This document shows positions 58,775 to 64,000 of a stretch of DNA of 64,000 nucleotides, one piece after another. Position numbers and translations under genes: made by a program. The DNA comes from Channallabes apus (lineage: Eukaryota; Chordata; Actinopteri; Siluriformes; Clariidae), in assembly GCA_030522415.1 (NCBI GenBank), contig CM060104.1, forward strand, positions 8,939,501 through 9,003,500. Reading direction: 5' to 3'. Below the pieces are notes generated by a model. The model made no database searches, was not told where the DNA came from, and was given only the letters and a program-made list of their open reading frames with translations. Positions within the stretch are counted from its first letter, which is position 1; each line of letters starts with the position of its first letter.

Positions 58775-59044
58775 AGCTTTTACTTCCATGTTTGTTAGAC
58801 TAGCTCCTTACACCCCATGGTCAGAAAGTAAGACATTTTACTTGTATTCTTTTGATTAAACACATTTGTGGTGAGAAGTTTCCATACACTCATCATGAAC
58901 GTGAATGTCATGGCGAAATTGCGCTTTCGGTTAATTCTTTGTAACAATCTTTCAGATTGTATACCAAAATCTTTAAAAGAATAGAACCCCCAAGAATTTC
59001 ATTCAGAAATTGTAATTTATTTTGGCTTTTATTTAAAATAAACA

Positions 59045-59366
59045 TTAGCACTGTCGCCTTGCACCTTCAGGGTCCAGGTTCGATTCCTGCCAATTTGTGT
59101 GCATGGAGTTTGCATGTTCTTGTTCTTGGTGGGTTTCCCCCGCATACTGCGGTTTCCACCCACAGTCCATGCAGATTAGGCGAATTGGTGTCTCCAAACT
59201 GCCTTTAGTGTGGGAATGAGTGTGTACGTGTGTATACCCTGCGATGGATTGGCACCTTGGCCAGGGTATACTCCGCCTCTTGCCCCAAGTGTCCTGAGAT
59301 GTGCCCCAGGCCCTTGACCCTGTACATAGGATTAAGCAGTATAGAGGGTGGGTGAGTGAGTGAGTA
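59045..59366 (+). mobile_element. Mermaid/DANA-like SINE, 5' truncated, 10-bp TSD
   Basis: Starts at TTAGCACTGTCGCC and runs to GGATTAAGCAGTATAG and (TGAG)n. Perfect duplicates aaaataaaca at 59,035-59,044 and 59,367-59,376. The right duplicate abuts the next transposon. Confidence 0.9.
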
Positions 59367-59376
59367 AAAATAAACA

Positions 59377-60078
59377 CAGGGTCAAGAATATAGGTACATG
59401 GTCAAAAATATGCAGTACATACAGTACTGTACAGCACACCTATCATTTGGTTGATTGTCCCCTAGCAAGATGTTTGAGCAGATGCTTGTGGTAACCATCA
59501 GCAAAAGTCTGACACCATTCTCTACTCCTCCAAACATACCTCTGGACAAAACTTTTCTAAAGAAGGCTTTTTCATTAGTTGAGGTATAAGGTTTTGGATT
59601 AAGCAGGGGTCCTTTCTTACACGTCAGCCTGTCAGTCCATGGTAACCGTGACACTAGTGTTCTAGCAGCTTCCAATTTATGGCAGACCTGCACCTTGTGG
59701 TTCCTGACCATACTAACTAATTTTCTCTCAGTTCAATTTTATGACTCTTTGTGTCTTCTTCCAGACCTCACTTACAATTTTTTAAAAACTGATCTTACAG
59801 AATCTACAGTTGATTAAAAATGGCACCAGGAGACTTTCCTGACTTGACTGCCATCCTGTTTTTCAGATGTGCACGGAGCTCCTTGGTCTTTCCCATTGTA
59901 CTGTGTGTGTCAAGTGCTGTCAATGTGTTTTTATTTAGGCACAGAGAAGCTACCCGCAGTAGTAAGTCAACCTCACTATCAGAAGTTGAGAGGACTTGGG
60001 TTTGGCAAAAAAACTAAAAGGAATTTCAGCACCACTGAATGAATTATCTGAATCAGTGTATATATATTTTTGACCCTG
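59377..60078. mobile_element. DNA transposon relic with GGGTCAA ends
   Basis: The left end CAGGGTCAAGAATATA and the inverted right end CAGGGTCAAAAATATATATA match. About 700 bp with only broken short frames; TA follows at 60,079-60,080. Family not identified. Confidence 0.65.
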
Positions 60079-60159
60079 TACTGTAGGTACAGTTTGACCT
60101 AATGTTGATTTCAGACAACCCACAAAAAAATGTTGTACCACCCCAGATAAAGACCCCTC

Positions 60160-60440
60160 ACTTATTCACTCATTGCCTATACTGCTGTATCCTGTTAACG
60201 GAGTCGTGAGGGGCCTGGAGCCTATCCCCGTAGACTTGGGGCATGAGGCGGGGTACAATACACTCTGGATGGGGTGCCAATCCATCTCAGGGCAATCCAA
60301 CACACTTGCACACTCATTCTCACACTACAGGCAACTTGGGAATGCCAATTAGCCTAATCTGCATGCTTTTGGACTGTGAAAGAAAACCGAACATGCAAAC
60401 TCCATGCACCCAGACCCGAGGTGTGAAGATGCAAAATGCA
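60160..60440 (-). mobile_element. Mermaid/DANA-like SINE, inverted, diverged
   Basis: In reverse: head remnants CCTCGGGTCTGGGTGC, core CATGGAGTTTGCATGTT, middle AGCATGCAGATTAGGC, tail GGATACAGCAGTATAGG and GAGTGAATAAG. Confidence 0.82.
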
Positions 60441-60908
60441 TAAAACACCAAGTCATCTTGCTGCCAGAAAAAGACCAGTTCACAGAAATCAATGAAAGGC
60501 CAATATTATCAAGATATTTATATTCATGATGAGGATGTGTAAATGTGTGTATTTGTAATGTAGATGTAGCAGCATTGCGATAGTCTGGTAGTAAAATAAC
60601 ACGTGGTTTTTCGTGGTTTGTGCATAACCACAGAGTACTGCCTTTGTGTTACCTCATTGTGATTTTTGAGAACAGTAATGTCCATTAAGCCAATGTTTTC
60701 ATATTTAATTGATCACTTTCATTAGAGCATCAAGTGCACTTCAACATGTGGGCAGTAAAAAAAAAGAATGAAGAGATTCTGAAGATGAAGTGGAATATGA
60801 GGTTTCTCACCTAATATACTTTGATATAGACTATATACACATCCTGTAGGATGAGACTTAATTTTATTGAATTAATTTTGATGTATAATTTGTGTGCATA
60901 TCTATATG

Positions 60909-60911
<3 letters not shown>

Positions 60912-60971
<60 letters not shown>

Positions 60972-60983
60972 TATATATATTTA

Positions 60984-61048
<65 letters not shown>

Positions 61049-61143
61049 CAGTATATATATTTATATGTATATATATATATATATACAGTATATATATATT
61101 TATATATATATATACAGTATATATATATTTATGTATATATATA

Positions 61144-61210
<67 letters not shown>
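60912..61210. repeat. (AT)n/(CT)n/TACAG compound microsatellite
   Basis: About 300 bp, mostly TA repeats with a CT block near 60,984-61,008 and several TATACAGTATATAT words. The long Tyr-Ile frames here are artefacts. Confidence 0.95.
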
Positions 61211-61218
<8 letters not shown>

Positions 61219-63462
61219 TTTATTTATTATTTTTTTTTAAATCCTATTCACTCATGTATCATCTCGGATCCTCAGGATAATCTCTCACTCTGATTACTTA
61301 TCTATTTATCATTCTTACTTTTTTTATTTATTTTTATTTTTAAAAATATGTGGAAAAAAATGGATCCCTCAGTTTAAATAGACAAGACACATCTGCTATG
61401 CATTTCTAGCGATTTAATGGCAAAGCAATACATTTTGGTTTCTTAGAAGAAAGGAATGAAGTATGAGGAGGAGGATTGTCAGTCTACAGAGCAGGTGAGG
61501 CACTCTGCAACATCGTCTGCTAAATAATCCTCTGGTTCATACAAAATGGATTAGAAAGCTTCCCAGGTCACAGCAAGACAGCAGGCAGGGTAGAGGGAAA
61601 TATATTTGTGAAGACTAACAGAAAGAAGAAGAGAAAAAAAATCTTGATGATGATGACGAGTTAGAAAGGCAAATGTTAATTGTGTGAGTATAAAATAATT
61701 TATCATGTGATACAGTGACCTAAATAATGAATGTATTAAAAGTATATGATGTGAAACACCAAATTTACCATTAGTATTACAAAAGAAGACAGATTTTAAA
61801 GTCAGGATTATTTTCTTTATGTAATAAATTTGTGCGGTTTGACTATGTTGGAGGTTTTTTTTAAATTATGTTTTTAAAGAATATATATGAAATTGAATTT
61901 TAGAATGAAATTCATATTAACAGGAGAGGGAGCTCTGGTGAAGGACAGAAACAGTGGCATAGTGCAACTTTAGAGTTTAATCAACCGAAATAGAAATCTG
62001 AATGAATAAAAAAAGGAATATAGAAATGGAACAGATGTGCTGTGTGTACTAGTAAATATATTATACTGTATACTCTTCTGAAACATAGACTGTAGTTAAT
62101 GCGCTTTTATAATTATACAGGGATGAAGCTACAGAAAAGGTCAGAGAGAAAGAAGGGGGGGGGGGGCGTGTGAGAGCTGTTGATGAGATTTTTCTCTGTG
62201 CAGACTACACTACACACACACACACACACACACACACTATAAACCCACCAAAGTAATGTAGCGAATCCTGTACCTAAAATACATACTTGAAGTGTGTTGC
62301 CTTTGCCAGTAGGTCACAGAATAGCACCTTATGAAAAAAACATTATATAATGTCTGACAGCAGATACAGATTGGTAGGTCTGAACAAGGATACTAATTCT
62401 AATATTCCTATAATACTTTTAAGTATCTCAACATTTTACGGCCCTCATGTTATAGGTGCAATTCATCTCTCAATACTAAATCATCTTTCTCCTTATTTTC
62501 CAGTTTTGTTCAAAATAATATAAAGCTTGACTATTAAGGACTCTAAGATACTTTTCTCTAACCTTTTACACATATTTTTCCGAAAGCAATCGACAACACA
62601 GTATACCAGCTTTAGTGGCCACATTCACCAGTCTAACACATTTACCATACATTATTAACAGGATGAAGCATAAAAGTAGACCGTCTGACCCCTGTATTAG
62701 AAAACACTTGAATAATATGATTAGCTGAGCAATTAATCATTAATATTTAATTATTACAGCCTTCTATTTCTGTTCACTTTCGCCCGGTGTCCCTGTTTTA
62801 GTTTTAGTGTGTATTTGGTTGCTGTTTCTGGCTTCACCTTCAGTTGAGCATGTGCTAAGAGAACTGTGAAGCTATTACACAGTATTTGGGATTTATGTTT
62901 GATGACTGCACCGGGTAAGCCGTAATTGCTTTAATAAGCTATATTGAAACAGAGGATTCAGACTGTAGTGCAGACATTTCTTCTAGAATGACAACAATAA
63001 CACAGTCGATGGAGAAAATGGAACCAAACTGCAACCTGGGAGTAATTTGTCAAAAGAGATTACCTGTTGCCATGCAGTAGCTGATAGGTGATCACATGAT
63101 GTTGCCATGGTTACGGCGCTCCGACAGAGACAGAAAACAGAGGGTGATTAGGTATACCAAGTTATGTTATACTATATTATAAAAGGCTTGTTTAGTGAGC
63201 TGTTATGTGTTATGCAATCATACAGTATAATAGGACCTTTTCCTGGGCTGTGTTCTATCCTAGGCTTGTTTAATTCGAAGAGACATTAACATGGGTCAAG
63301 CAATAAAATGAATGCTGTGGTATGTGGCAGGGTGTATGGCATTTCAAGTGATCTGTCTCCCTCTGCTGGCATGTTAGATTTGCTTATTTCAGCTATTGTG
63401 ATAAATGCTGTAAAATCTGCCATGTACTAGCAATGCAGTTTGTCCTTGTAATATTTGGGACA
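61211..63462. other. Putative PKI intron 1, right part
   Basis: AT-rich, with a T-rich run at 61,211-61,240, a poly(G) run at 62,155-62,166 and a short CA repeat near 62,216-62,237. No gene recognised. Confidence 0.55.
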
Positions 63463-63628
63463 GGGGTAGCTCAGTGGTTAAGGCATTGGACTACATAAGA
63501 TCCCAGGTTCAAACCCCACAACCACCAAGTTGCCACTGTTGGGCCCTTGAGCAAGGCCCTTAACCCTTAACTGCTCAGATGTGTAATGAGATAAAAATGT
63601 AATGCCAGATGCCTAAATGTAAATATTG
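63463..63628 (+). mobile_element. tRNA-like SINE family 2
   Basis: Begins GGGGTAGCTCAGTGGTTAAG, then GGTTCAAACCCCACAACC, AAGGCCCTTAACCCTTAACT and a tail GATGCCTAAATGTAAAT. It ends about 40 bp before the acceptor of the PKI coding exon. Confidence 0.8.
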
Positions 63629-63668
63629 CTGCAGTGATTTTGTTTCTTCCTGTTTTTTTTTCTCCCAG

Positions 63669-63809
63669 AGATGACCGAACTGGAGCCAGTGTTGGACTTC
63701 GCCTCATCAGGCCGTTCTGGCCGTCGCAATGCACTGCCTGATATCTTGGGTTCTCCTGCTGGAGTCCCCCCTGACTTATCACTCAAACTGGCTGAACTGT
63801 CCCTCACTG
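63669..63809 (+). CDS. PKI family: cAMP-dependent protein kinase inhibitor, first coding exon
   Basis: A polypyrimidine tract and CCCAG precede the exon; ATG at 63,671; donor G|GTAATA, with the last exon base at 63,809. It encodes 46 residues plus one base (phase 1), so the protein continues outside the window. F10, R15, R18-R19, N20 and A21 reproduce the PKI pseudosubstrate: R18-R19 at P-3/P-2, Ala in place of the phosphorylated Ser, and R15 at P-6. Residues 36-45 (LSLKLAELSL) match the nuclear export signal of PKI. PKI binds the free catalytic subunit of PKA in the nucleus, blocks it and carries it out. It resembles PKIB most (FASS, RRNALPDI), with PKIA-like features too; paralogue unresolved. 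Confidence 0.93.
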
Positions 63810-63929
63810 GTAATACTACCGAATCATTAAACAGTTGTGAAAGTATCAGTGTCATAATTACCGATCTCTTTGTTTTCAGTAGTGACACTTGTTGGCACCA
63901 TCAAAATTATAGATGTATAATATTCAGAA

Positions 63930-64000
63930 TACAAACCGGATTCCAAAAAAGTTGGGACACTAAACAAATTGTGAATAAAAACTGAATGATGTGGAGATGG
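63930..64000. mobile_element. Left end of a DNA transposon cut by the window edge
   Basis: Begins ACAAACCGGATTCCAAAAAA and GTTGGGACAC, which I recognise as the end of a common fish non-autonomous element. Only 70 bp are visible. Confidence 0.5.

Noticed and set aside
63463..63540. Possible tRNA gene (A- and B-box-like words)
   Set aside because: The segment continues into a SINE body shared with 58,588-58,774 and does not fold as a complete tRNA; it is a SINE head.

Overview
The window looks like vertebrate, and specifically teleost fish, nuclear DNA. It is AT-rich and intron-rich. It carries Tc1-type transposons, an L1-type LINE, a second LINE with a GATG-type tail, and many copies of one tRNA-derived SINE that resembles the Mermaid/DANA families. 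That mix suggests an ostariophysan fish; a catfish is my best guess (inference, not proven). No bacterial or phage features are present.

Three host transcription units can be supported. (1) A complete minus-strand SERINC gene, best matching SERINC2: 10 coding exons between 41,943 and 52,909, all with GT-AG introns and consistent phases, giving 457 residues. (2) On the plus strand, head to head with it, the first coding exon of a protein kinase A inhibitor (PKI family) at 63,669-63,809, with a likely untranslated first exon ending at 57,132; the rest lies beyond the right edge. (3) A CpG-rich promoter at about 29,560-30,015 with a CRE, a CCAAT box, a TATA-like box and an untranslated minus-strand first exon ending in a strong splice donor at 29,563. 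Its coding part was not identified.

Layout: 1-2,700 is a Tc1 element inserted in a long TG-rich satellite. 2,700-14,500 is non-coding DNA with SINEs and a Tc1 relic. 14,548-20,050 is a full-length L1-type LINE with two long open frames and a perfect 15-bp target duplication. 20,066-29,560 is non-coding with small transposons. 29,560-30,015 is the orphan promoter. 34,687-38,005 is a full-length but broken RTE-like LINE. 40,200-52,909 is the SERINC gene. 53,000-64,000 is the SERINC/PKI intergenic region and PKI intron 1, crowded with SINEs, AT microsatellites and small DNA transposons.

The observations most worth following are: a 59-bp near-perfect palindrome at 54,758-54,816, joined to a 61-bp copy (59/61 identical) of the PKI promoter/first-exon region from 2.1 kb away, all sitting inside an old SINE; the SERINC2-PKI pairing, which may preserve an ancestral SERINC-PKI-FABP linkage; the nearly intact young L1; and the orphan CRE promoter.
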